Source of the DNA: Candidatus Parcubacteria bacterium
Lineage (GTDB): Bacteria > Patescibacteriota > Minisyncoccia > Phycocordibacterales > Phycocordibacteraceae
Assembly (NCBI GenBank): GCA_022616215.1
Contig: JAKEFE010000017.1
Location: forward strand, 1 to 9,894
Length of the DNA stretch: 9,894 nt
Reading direction: 5' to 3'
In this document: one piece after another, positions 1 to 5,847 of the stretch
How the letters are laid out: the number at the start of each line of letters is the position of its first letter
Position numbering within the stretch: the stretch's first letter is position 1
Translations under genes and position numbers: made by a program
Notes under the pieces: generated by a model
Databases searched by the model: none
What the model was told of the DNA's origin: nothing
Seen by the model: the letters and a program-made list of their open reading frames with translations, nothing else

Positions 1-742
1 CGCGCGGAAGACCCGTGGCAAGGTCGCGCCCGCGCACGGGCCACTCAAGCTTCGTGTCAAGCGGAAGCACCGCGCCGATGGCAATTTTTACTTCTTCCGC
101 CGTTTTTTCTCCGATAACAAGTTGAAATTCGCTTCGCACATACTCAATGATATTTTCATTGAAACGATCCCCGGCTATCCGCGAGCTTTTTGACGTTACC
201 GGCCCGCCGAGCGAAATAATGGCGATGTCAAGCGTGCCGCCGCCGATATCAAGCACCATGGTGCCCATCGGCTCGTTGACCGGAAGCTTGGCGCCGATAG
301 CACCTGCCATCGGCTCTTCAACGATGTACACTTCGCGCGCTCCGGCAGACATGGCCGCATCGCGCACTGCACGGCTTTCAACGTTCGTCACGCCGGTCGG
401 CACGCCGATGACGATGCGAGGGCCAAAAAGGCGGGGGCGATCGCCCTGCGCTTTGCGGATGAGATAGGAAAGAAGTTCTTGGGTAACTTCAAAATCGGAA
501 ATAACACCGTGAGAGAGGGGGCGCACCGCGCGAACGTGTGCGGGCGTTTTCCCCAGCATCATCTTCGCCTCTTTCCCTATCGCAACTACCTGCCCTGTTT
601 TGTCGTTCACCGCGACCACGGTGGGTTCGTTTAACACGATTCCCCTGCCTCGGATATACACCAGGGTGTTTGCGGTCCCCAAATCAATGCCGATGTCAGT
701 TGAGAAAATGGAATTCTTTGCAATGTGTTTTTTCTTTGCCAT
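1..742 (-). CDS. mreB: Rod-shape-determining protein MreB, copy 1 (3' end outside window)
   Basis: Actin-like ATPase that forms membrane-associated filaments guiding lateral cell-wall synthesis. The frame is open for 247 codons from ATG 742 to the window edge; about 100 C-terminal residues of a normal MreB are missing only because the window ends. Visible actin-fold motifs are phosphate-1 DIGIDLGTANTLVY (residues 16-29), the EEPMAGAIG stretch (142-150) and phosphate-2 LDIGGGTLDIA (164-174); the adenosine motif would lie outside. The N terminus has a basic extension (MAKKKHIAK) before the first strand, unlike the second MreB in this window. The start is supported by GAGGTG four bases upstream (747-752). 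This sequence overlaps the proS stop codon, and the two genes are three bases apart, so translation is probably coupled to proS. No mreC, mreD or rodA is next to the visible part. Family assignment is secure; which paralogue is the main shape factor is unknown. Confidence 0.96.
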   Translation of the reverse strand, partial: MAKKKHIAKNSIFSTDIGIDLGTANTLVYIRGRGIVLNEPTVVAVNDKTGQVVAIGKEAKMMLGKTPAHVRAVRPLSHGVISDFEVTQELLSYLIRKAQGDRPRLFGPRIVIGVPTGVTNVESRAVRDAAMSAGAREVYIVEEPMAGAIGAKLPVNEPMGTMVLDIGGGTLDIAIISLGGPVTSKSSRIAGDRFNENIIEYVRSEFQLVIGEKTAEEVKIAIGAVLPLDTKLEWPVRGRDLATGLPR

Positions 743-745
743 TGT

Positions 746-1990
746 TCACCTCGCTAACAACTCATCTCGCGAAAGCTTCTTCACTTCTCCAGTGGCGCGA
801 CTTACAAGCTCAACCATTCCCGAAGACGCCGTTTCTTTACCGACATTGACACGCCACGGAATACCGATTAAATCTGAGTCTGCAAACTTCTCTCCTGCGC
901 GCACAGCACGGTCATCATACAGAACACTCATGCCGCGTTTCTCCATATCGGCATAGAGTGTGTTTGCAAAAGCGATTGATTCTGCATCGTCCGGGAGGAG
1001 AGAAAGCAGATGATAGGTGTAGGGAGCAACACATTCCGGCCACACAATTCCTTTTTCATCGGAGAGCACCTCAACAATGGTCCCCATGAGCCGTGTGACA
1101 CCAATGCCATACCCTCCCATATAAATTGATTTGCTTTCGCCTCGTTCGTCTTGGTAGTACAACCCAAATGGGTCGGTAAACTTGGTTCCTTGCTTGAAGA
1201 TATTTCCTACTTCAATAGATTTCTTTTGTACGAGATCTTTCTTGTGTACACCAAGTTCTGCCAGCACTTCATCCGACATCACCTCTTCGTTTATCGCTAT
1301 GTTGTTTTTCTGATCAAGATACACCGTGTCTTCTCCCTCTTCAGAAAGCGTCTGAAATTCATGCGAAAACTGCGAGAAAGTGCCTCCCGTGGCAAAAGTA
1401 ACGTACGTCTTGTCTTCGATACCGCAACGCTTAAAAACATTCATGTAAGCCTCCATCACCTTTGAATAGAACGCGTCTTGTTCTTCTTCGGTTCGGTTGA
1501 AGGAATAGAGATCCTTCATTAAGAATTCGCGGCCGCGCATGATGCCACTTTTAGAGCGCAGTTCGTTGCGGAACTTGGTCTGGATTTGGTAGACGTACAC
1601 CGGCAAATCCTTGTAGGACTGTATGTGTTCAGTGAGGACATTGACCAACTGCTCGTCGTGCGTGAAGCCAAGCCCAAGCTCCGTGCTGTCCTTGAGTCTC
1701 GTTTTAAACCACACATCCACCACCTCATCGTCCCAACGATTCACTTTTTCCCATACTTCTTTTTTTTGGAGTGTGGTTAGAATAAGTTCCTTCCCTCCTA
1801 TTGCGTTCATTTCTTGCCGGATGATGTCAATGATGTTGTTGAGGACACGAAGACCAAGCGGCAGGTACGAGTAGACCCCTGCCATTTCTTTGTGGACGTA
1901 CCCGGCGCGGATGAGAAGTTGTGCATTCTTCGCTACCTCGTCTTTGGGCGCCTCCCGTCTGGTCTTGGTAAAAAGCTCGGATTGCCTCAT
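746..1990 (-). CDS. proS: Prolyl-tRNA synthetase, bacterial type without editing insert
   Basis: Cytosolic class II aminoacyl-tRNA synthetase that activates proline with ATP and loads it on tRNA-Pro. The 414-residue protein shows YLPLG (42-46), motif 2 with FRNELRSKSGIMRGREFLMKD (about 140-160), the HEF substrate element (210-212), GNIF (262-265), motif 3 GGYGIGVTRLMG (292-303) and a C-terminal anticodon-binding domain (about 321-414). Typical bacterial ProRS is about 570 residues and has an INS editing domain of about 180 residues between motifs 2 and 3. Here only a short linker (about 222-258) occupies that place, so cis-editing of Ala-tRNA-Pro is absent. The ATG at 1990 has no Shine-Dalgarno; a TATACT box ends seven bases before it, suggesting a leaderless start. 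The stop is three bases from mreB copy 1, so the two are probably cotranscribed. Confidence 0.97.
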   Translation of the reverse strand: MRQSELFTKTRREAPKDEVAKNAQLLIRAGYVHKEMAGVYSYLPLGLRVLNNIIDIIRQEMNAIGGKELILTTLQKKEVWEKVNRWDDEVVDVWFKTRLKDSTELGLGFTHDEQLVNVLTEHIQSYKDLPVYVYQIQTKFRNELRSKSGIMRGREFLMKDLYSFNRTEEEQDAFYSKVMEAYMNVFKRCGIEDKTYVTFATGGTFSQFSHEFQTLSEEGEDTVYLDQKNNIAINEEVMSDEVLAELGVHKKDLVQKKSIEVGNIFKQGTKFTDPFGLYYQDERGESKSIYMGGYGIGVTRLMGTIVEVLSDEKGIVWPECVAPYTYHLLSLLPDDAESIAFANTLYADMEKRGMSVLYDDRAVRAGEKFADSDLIGIPWRVNVGKETASSGMVELVSRATGEVKKLSRDELLAR

Positions 1991-1997
1991 GTGGGCC

Positions 1998-2026
1998 AGT
2001 ATACGGCCCTCCGCTCATGAGGGCAA
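1998..2026 (-). promoter_or_regulatory. Predicted leaderless promoter of proS
   Basis: On the minus strand TTGCCC (2026-2021, four of six matches to TTGACA) and TATACT (2003-1998, five of six matches to TATAAT) are separated by exactly 17 bases. The -10 box ends seven bases before the proS ATG, so transcription should begin at or within one base of the start codon. The first two bases of the -35 box are also the last bases of the preceding terminator's T-rich tail. An inverted repeat GCCCTC-N7-GAGGGC (2024-2006) sits between the two boxes and could be an operator. All of this is seen in the sequence; activity is inferred. Confidence 0.6.
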
Positions 2027-2059
2027 AGAAGAACCGGCGTAGCCTGTGGGGCTACGCCG
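2025..2059 (-). terminator. Rho-independent terminator-like hairpin upstream of proS
   Basis: CGGCGTAGCC (2035-2044) and its exact reverse complement (2050-2059) form a ten-pair, GC-rich stem with a five-base loop. Read on the minus strand the stem is followed by GTTCTTCTTT (2034-2025), a T-rich tail. It lies ten bases after the stop of the small gene 2356-2069, where the mreB2-to-rseP transcript would be expected to end, and directly before the proS promoter. The tail is interrupted by two C residues, so termination may be partial. There is no T tract on the plus strand. Confidence 0.6.
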
Positions 2060-2068
2060 ACAGTCTCG

Positions 2069-2356
2069 TCATTCGCTTCCCTCACGAAGCCTCGTGAGGA
2101 GATAGAATTCGAGCGGGTCTTGGAGACAATCGACGTGATCGTTCATCCACGCCTGCTGTCCCCGCGTTCGCGGTGGCACTCCTTCAGGGAGGCCGGGGAA
2201 CCTCTCAGTGTTTTTATACTCCTCCCGAGGGTGTCTTTCTATGAAGCAAAGACACCAATCGCTTCGGACTTCCGAATCAGCTCGGGAACTTGGCGGTGAT
2301 TCGCTTCCTGACAGTACTGAGAAGCACGCCAGAAGAGCGATAAGTGCTTGTTGCAT
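2069..2356 (-). CDS. Small putative exported or lipoprotein-like hypothetical protein
   Basis: I do not recognise this 95-residue protein. Residues 4-16 are hydrophobic (ALIALLACFSVLS) and contain LLAC, which could be a lipobox with Cys11. The n-region is very short and has no lysine or arginine, so a lipoprotein signal is only possible. The remainder is soluble and charged, with Cys35, Cys37 and Cys76 and a segment QQAWMNDHVDC near the C terminus. The start is supported by AAGGTG five bases upstream (2362-2367). It lies 46 bases after rseP on the same strand and ends just before a terminator-like hairpin, so it may be the last gene of that operon. Its arginine codons include AGG, AGA, CGA and CGG, more mixed than in the flanking genes, which could mean recent acquisition or that it is not coding. 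Two inverted repeats lie inside it. Confidence 0.5.
   Translation of the reverse strand: MQQALIALLACFSVLSGSESPPSSRADSEVRSDWCLCFIERHPREEYKNTERFPGLPEGVPPRTRGQQAWMNDHVDCLQDPLEFYLLTRLREGSE
2080..2099. repeat. Inverted repeat at the end of the small exported-protein gene
   Basis: CCTCACGA (2080-2087) and TCGTGAGG (2092-2099) are perfect eight-base arms around a four-base loop. The hairpin lies in the last codons of the gene ending at 2069 and about 20 bases from the terminator stem. It may help protect or terminate the transcript, but no T tract follows. Confidence 0.5.
2230..2256. repeat. Inverted repeat inside the small exported-protein gene
   Basis: GGTGTCTTT (2230-2238) and AAAGACACC (2248-2256) are perfect nine-base arms with a nine-base loop. 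It falls within codons for residues around Cys35 and Cys37 of the gene 2356-2069. No function can be assigned. Confidence 0.5.
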
Positions 2357-2371
2357 GAGCGCACCTTTCGC

Positions 2372-2388
2372 GCGGGCGCATTGCCCGC
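2372..2388. repeat. Short hairpin between rseP and the small exported-protein gene
   Basis: GCGGGC (2372-2377) and GCCCGC (2383-2388) pair around a five-base loop in the 46-base gap after rseP. There is no T tract after it on the minus strand, so it is a weak terminator candidate. It lies just upstream of the AAGGTG ribosome-binding site at 2362-2367 and could influence translation of the next gene. Confidence 0.35.
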
Positions 2389-2402
2389 ATATGGGTATCT
2401 TA

Positions 2403-3491
2403 TTACGAAAGCAGTTTCAACACATCAGATGCAGTTACGACGAGCATAAGGAGGATGAGGGCCGCAAATCCGATGCCGTTGAATGCAACAGAAACTGACT
2501 TTGGGATACGCTTACGCGTTACCCATTCAATAAGAACAAAGAGGAGGCGGCCACCATCAAGCGCCGGAATGGGAAGCACATTGATGAGGGCGAGGTTTAT
2601 AGAAATGACTGCGGTGAGAGTAAGAAGAGCGATAAGGCCAGTATTTGAGGCTTCCCCCACTGCGCCAGCAATACCAAGAGGCCCTGATACTTGGGAGAGG
2701 TCCGCAGTTAAGGTGAATAGGCCTATGAAAAAGTGTGTGAGTCCTACGGCCACCTGCCCGGTGACCGACCAGGTGAGGAGAAATCCTTCTATCGGGGCCT
2801 GCCACCACGAGACCGGAACGGTGCCTACCGAGGCAACGCCTACCCCAAGGGCAAGACGTTCTGGCTCGCTGGCAATGACTCCTGCCTGCGGCGCGGCAGA
2901 AATTAAGACTTCTTCTCCTTCACGCTCTACCAGGAGCGTTATCGGCTCGCCAGTGCTCTCCGCTATGAAAGAGGTAAACGCTCCTGAACGTATGTCCGTA
3001 AGTTCCTCATCACCTTGGAATGCTTTTGTTATGACATCACCACGCATGAGAGTAGCTTCAAAAGCAGGAGATCCTGGCAGCACTTCCGAAACTATCAGTT
3101 TCGCGTCTGTCGCGCCCGCCGCTTCCGCATCGCTCAACACGCGCGGCATTCCGAGTCCAAGCGTGATGGAGAGAAGCACCCACGCCAAAAGAAGGTTCAT
3201 TGCAATACCCGCAATCAAAGTGAGCGCCTGAAGAAGATGAGGTTTTGAGACAAATGAATCAGCATCTGCCTCCTCCCCGTCTTCGCCGTAAATTCTTACG
3301 AATCCACCAAATGGCAACCAGTTAAGGGTGTATTCCGTGCCGTCTTTTTTTGCAAGTGTGAGCGCACGCGGCGGATAGCCGATACCAAATTCCTCAACCC
3401 TCATGCCAGACCATTTGGCCACGAGAAAATGGCCGAGCTCATGTACCACAATGAGCACCACAAGAATAATGATAAAAATGAGAATGCTCAT
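2403..3491 (-). CDS. rseP: Site-2 protease, RseP family (M50 zinc metalloprotease)
   Basis: Intramembrane metalloprotease that cuts transmembrane segments of regulatory or leftover signal-type substrates. The 362-residue protein has the zinc-binding HELGH (17-21) in the first membrane helix, the GFVRIYGE membrane-associated loop (63-70), a second hydrophobic segment (about 87-114), one PDZ domain (about 130-205), SGPLGI (269-274), the third zinc ligand in NVLPIPALDGG (304-314, Asp312) and a final helix (about 336-355). All catalytic residues are present. Proteobacterial RseP has two PDZ domains; this one-PDZ form is closer to Gram-positive RasP/YluC. Its ATG overlaps the frr stop by four bases (ATGA), with AGGA nine bases upstream of the start, so translation is coupled to frr. 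No anti-sigma substrate is encoded nearby, so its target is unknown. Confidence 0.96.
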   Translation of the reverse strand: MSILIFIIILVVLIVVHELGHFLVAKWSGMRVEEFGIGYPPRALTLAKKDGTEYTLNWLPFGGFVRIYGEDGEEADADSFVSKPHLLQALTLIAGIAMNLLLAWVLLSITLGLGMPRVLSDAEAAGATDAKLIVSEVLPGSPAFEATLMRGDVITKAFQGDEELTDIRSGAFTSFIAESTGEPITLLVEREGEEVLISAAPQAGVIASEPERLALGVGVASVGTVPVSWWQAPIEGFLLTWSVTGQVAVGLTHFFIGLFTLTADLSQVSGPLGIAGAVGEASNTGLIALLTLTAVISINLALINVLPIPALDGGRLLFVLIEWVTRKRIPKSVSVAFNGIGFAALILLMLVVTASDVLKLLS

Positions 3492-4039
3492 TGAGAAATG
3501 TCCTGCTGTTTTTTGGACAGGAGCGTATCAAGAGTCACGTTTCCCGCGTCAATCATGTTCTGCACTTCGTCTTTGAGACGCGCCACCTCGTCTTTGCCCA
3601 TGCCTCCTGCTTTTTCGGCCGCTTCTATGCTTTTTATTTCTTCGGCGCGATGTCCGCGAAGCGTTTGGCGCGCCTCCTCAAGCTTTTGTCCGGCAAGTTT
3701 GGTGAGCATGGCGCGGCGCTCGGCGGTGAGTTCGGGAAAAATAACGCGAAGTCCCTGCTCGTCGGTAACAACCGACACGCCCAAATCGGCTTCGGTAATT
3801 GCTTTCTCAATAGCCTTCCCTACTGACGTGTCCCACGGCACGATGCGAATAGTGCGTGCGTCTTCAATTGAGACGGATGCAAGCTGGGCAAGCGGCGTGC
3901 GTGCGCCGTACGCTTCCGGTTTTATACCGTCAAGGAGCGCCGCGGAAGCGCGTCCTGTGCGAATGGTTGAAAACTCGCGGGACAGCCATTCCTCCGTTTC
4001 TTTGATATTCGTCTTTAGTGTTGAAAAGTCGTATGCCAC
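3488..4039 (-). CDS. frr: Ribosome recycling factor
   Basis: Cytosolic factor that, with EF-G and IF3, splits the post-termination ribosome so that it can start a new round. At 183 residues it is normal length (about 185). The domain I helix ends with EFSTIRTGRAS (22-32), domain II spans about 31-104, and the long domain I helices follow. The conserved basic patch appears as RGHR (128-131), matching the RNVR region of the E. coli protein. The only usable start is GTG at 4039: an in-frame TGA lies a few codons upstream, and no Shine-Dalgarno is seen. It begins seven bases after the delta-prime stop, so reinitiation from that gene is likely. Its stop overlaps the rseP start. The frr-rseP pairing is one I believe is common in related genomes, but I cannot check that here. 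Confidence 0.97.
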   Translation of the reverse strand: MAYDFSTLKTNIKETEEWLSREFSTIRTGRASAALLDGIKPEAYGARTPLAQLASVSIEDARTIRIVPWDTSVGKAIEKAITEADLGVSVVTDEQGLRVIFPELTAERRAMLTKLAGQKLEEARQTLRGHRAEEIKSIEAAEKAGGMGKDEVARLKDEVQNMIDAGNVTLDTLLSKKQQDISQ

Positions 4040-4046
4040 AGATGGT

Positions 4047-4766
4047 TCATTGTATCAAATTTTTCGGCATCACCAAAAGAAGGTGTTCCAAAATCGGCTT
4101 CAACGGAGCGGAACGTTCGTGGAGTATCGGTATAAAACGGTCAAGATCAAAGAGGAGCGCGGTGAGTTCCGGATCAGCATGTTTTGCTCGCGCCGCGTAC
4201 GCGGCGCGAGCCACCCCCTCGGCAAGCGCGAGCGCTTCTACACGAGCTCCCTGTTTTTCATCCGGGTCGTCAGATTTTGCACGATCTAAAATGTCTGAAA
4301 TCACCTTCTCGCGCTCCTTTTTCCCACCCATAACAAATCCCTCTGCAACACCAAGGATGAGCGACCTCGTAGGTCGCTCATCCTCTATGGATGTCGGACG
4401 TCCATAGTTGGGGAGCGAAAGCATGCGAGAACGGAGCGTAGGAAGAAGAGTGCCTTCCGAAGGCACAACGAGTATGAGATATGTCCCTTCTGGCGGTTCT
4501 TCAAATGTTTTAAGGAGCGCGTTTTGCGCCTCGTGGAAAATACGATGGACGGCCAGCAGTATCAACTGTGTGCTCCCCCGCACCGGAGTACGGGATGCCA
4601 TCTGGCACACTATTCGTGCATCCTCCACGGAGAATAATCCGTACCGCAGGACGACAACATCAGGATTTCCTGAAACAGGAAGGGAAAGCTCACGTTCGGC
4701 AAAGCCGAGCGCGAGCTCTATTCCCTTTTCTGTATCGCCTGCATAAAAATAAGCGTGATGTCTCAT
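4047..4766 (-). CDS. holB: DNA polymerase III delta-prime-like clamp-loader subunit
   Basis: Clamp-loader AAA+ protein that, with tau/gamma and delta, loads the sliding clamp. The 239-residue protein has the characteristic block AQNALLKTFEEPPEGTYLIL (80-99) followed by LLPTLRSRM (107-115), the signature of delta-prime/DnaX-type AAA+ modules. The N terminus (HHAYFYAGDTEKG) occupies the P-loop position but has no GxxGxGKT, as expected of a delta-prime that does not hydrolyse ATP. The protein is short compared with E. coli delta-prime (334 residues); after residue 115 the usual lid domain is hard to recognise. The ATG overlaps the mreB2 stop by one base (TAATG). The reading frame contains four inverted repeats (4450-4466, 4385-4407, 4354-4384, 4186-4211), two of them directly after the AAA+ core. 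It could be another DnaX-like paralogue, but the lack of a P-loop favours delta-prime. Confidence 0.88.
   Translation of the reverse strand: MRHHAYFYAGDTEKGIELALGFAERELSLPVSGNPDVVVLRYGLFSVEDARIVCQMASRTPVRGSTQLILLAVHRIFHEAQNALLKTFEEPPEGTYLILVVPSEGTLLPTLRSRMLSLPNYGRPTSIEDERPTRSLILGVAEGFVMGGKKEREKVISDILDRAKSDDPDEKQGARVEALALAEGVARAAYAARAKHADPELTALLFDLDRFIPILHERSAPLKPILEHLLLVMPKNLIQ
4186..4211. repeat. 26-base perfect palindrome inside holB
   Basis: GCTCGCGCCGC (4186-4196) is followed by the self-complementary centre GTAC and then by the exact reverse complement of the first arm (4201-4211). It is in frame and encodes residues 186-194 of the delta-prime-like protein, itself a near-symmetrical peptide (ARAAYAARA). 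In RNA it would form a very GC-rich hairpin. Confidence 0.75.
4354..4384. repeat. 14-base-pair perfect inverted repeat inside holB
   Basis: AGGATGAGCGACCT (4354-4367) and its exact reverse complement (4371-4384) flank a three-base centre CGT. It encodes residues 128-138 (EDERPTRSLIL). A second inverted repeat directly abuts it at 4385. This is the longest perfect stem I found in the window. Confidence 0.8.
4385..4407. repeat. Second inverted repeat, adjacent, inside holB
   Basis: CTATGGA (4385-4391) and TCCATAG (4401-4407) are perfect arms, and the interior continues the pairing GTC/GAC after one mismatch. It encodes residues 120-128 (NYGRPTSIE), directly after the RSRM end of the AAA+ core, and abuts the 4354-4384 repeat. 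Confidence 0.65.
4450..4466. repeat. Short inverted repeat inside the holB AAA+ core
   Basis: GTGCCTTC (4450-4457) and GAAGGCAC (4459-4466) are perfect eight-base arms around one base. They encode residues 101-106 (VPSEGT). With a one-base centre the RNA hairpin would be shorter than the DNA symmetry suggests. It lies in conserved sequence, so it may be chance. Confidence 0.4.
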
Positions 4767-5779
4767 TAGCTCTTCGAGATAATGCTCTTCTTGTACGTAT
4801 CAAGGTGCTTGAGCGCCACTCCAGTCCCACGCGCAACACAAAAGTACGCACTGTCTGCAAGTTTTCCAGACACTCCGGTACGTCTAAAGATGAGTTCCGG
4901 CATATTGCGCAACTCTGAAGAACCGCCAGTGAGAATGATGCCGTTATCGATGATGTCGCTTGCAAGTTCGGGCGGTGTTTCGGCAAGCACGCGACGCACC
5001 GCGTTCATCATGTCGCGCAGTTCGCGGCTCATGGCTTGCACCACTTCGTTTGTTTTGAATTCAACGGTGCGCGGAAGGCCGGTTACCAAGTCACGACCCT
5101 TAACAGGCATGATGAGTTCCTCTCCTACAGGAACCGCAGACCCTATGGTTATCTTCACCTCCTCTGCCGTCTTATCTCCAATGGAAAGGTTGTACTGTTT
5201 CTTTGCGTAATCAATTATTGCTCTATCAAGCGCATTTCCCGCAACTTTCACCGACGTTGAGGCAACAATGCCGCCAAGAGATATCACCGCCACGTCTATC
5301 GTTCCGCCGCCTATGTCCGCCACCATGCGCCCCGACGGTTCGTGAATGGGAATACCCGCGCCGATGGCTGCAAGTATCGGTTCTTTGACCACAAAGGCAT
5401 CTTTTGCTCCTGCTTTTACTGCCGCCTCAATGACCGCGCGTTTTTCCGTTGAGGTAACCCCAGCCGGAACAGACACGAGCACGGTCGGTTTCCAGATATT
5501 AAAAGGTCCGAGCGCACGGCGCATAAAGTAACGAAGCATCGCTTCGGTAACGCGGTAATCGGCAATGACGCCGTCTTTCATCGGCCGATACGCAATGATG
5601 GAGTCTGGCGTTCGGCCGACCATCTTTTTTGCTTCCGCGCCAATGGCAACGATTTTATTGTTTTCGGTTGAAACGGCGACCACGGATGGTTCGTTAATTA
5701 CCACTCCTTTCCCCGGCACAAATACCAGCACATTGGTCGTTCCTAGATCAATGCCGAGCCTTGGTGAGAAAAATGCCAT
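4766..5779 (-). CDS. mreB: Rod-shape-determining protein MreB, copy 2 (complete)
   Basis: Complete 337-residue actin-like ATPase of the MreB family. Phosphate-1 is LGIDLGTTNVLVF (8-20), phosphate-2 is DIGGGTIDVAV (155-165) and the adenosine motif is GIILTGGSSELRNM (280-293). The short N terminus MAFFSPR carries two exposed Phe residues, resembling the membrane-inserting tip of other MreB proteins. The stretch that reads EEP in copy 1 reads KEP here (132-134), a visible difference close to the nucleotide site. The gene heads a minus-strand block and its stop overlaps the delta-prime start (TAATG). There is no clear Shine-Dalgarno; a TATCAT box lies nine bases before the ATG. It may instead be the related Mbl or MreBH-type paralogue; sequence alone does not separate these. 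Confidence 0.97.
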   Translation of the reverse strand: MAFFSPRLGIDLGTTNVLVFVPGKGVVINEPSVVAVSTENNKIVAIGAEAKKMVGRTPDSIIAYRPMKDGVIADYRVTEAMLRYFMRRALGPFNIWKPTVLVSVPAGVTSTEKRAVIEAAVKAGAKDAFVVKEPILAAIGAGIPIHEPSGRMVADIGGGTIDVAVISLGGIVASTSVKVAGNALDRAIIDYAKKQYNLSIGDKTAEEVKITIGSAVPVGEELIMPVKGRDLVTGLPRTVEFKTNEVVQAMSRELRDMMNAVRRVLAETPPELASDIIDNGIILTGGSSELRNMPELIFRRTGVSGKLADSAYFCVARGTGVALKHLDTYKKSIISKS

Positions 5780-5788
5780 GGTTGCCCC

Positions 5789-5794
5789 ATGATA
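5789..5794 (-). promoter_or_regulatory. Possible -10 box of the mreB2 operon
   Basis: TATCAT on the minus strand (five of six matches to TATAAT) ends nine bases before the mreB2 ATG, predicting a leader of only a few bases. No good -35 box lies 16-18 bases upstream. It sits back to back with the plus-strand box at 5835-5840, so the two -35 regions would overlap near 5812-5817. Confidence 0.35.
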
Positions 5795-5831
5795 CCCCAG
5801 CGGACGCCAATGTGCAGAGCGGGCTCATTTT

Positions 5832-5840
5832 TGCTAGCAT
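5832..5840 (+). promoter_or_regulatory. Extended -10 promoter of the PEGA-protein gene
   Basis: TGCTAGCAT matches the extended -10 pattern TGnTAnnnT. It ends seven bases before ATG 5848, the same spacing as at proS, predicting a leaderless mRNA. No recognisable -35 box was found. This box decides the start: the in-frame ATG at 5839 lies inside it and so should not be transcribed. Confidence 0.5.
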
Positions 5841-5847
5841 GTCGGGA

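Noticed and set aside
147..956. Plus-strand open frames opposite mreB copy 1 and the end of proS
   Set aside because: They are antisense shadows of genes with clear family motifs and have no recognisable protein features of their own.
2455..3231. A 258-codon plus-strand frame opposite rseP
   Set aside because: It lies fully antisense to a well-supported metalloprotease, is rich in Arg, Ser, Pro and Thr, and shows no motif; a typical shadow frame.
3498..4289. A 263-codon plus-strand frame opposite frr and holB
   Set aside because: Antisense to two recognised genes; its length comes from codon bias on the other strand.
5761..5847. An upstream in-frame start (from 5761) for the PEGA gene
   Set aside because: It would overlap the mreB2 start region and add residues unlike a membrane-anchor N terminus; the -10 box at 5835-5840 lies downstream of it.
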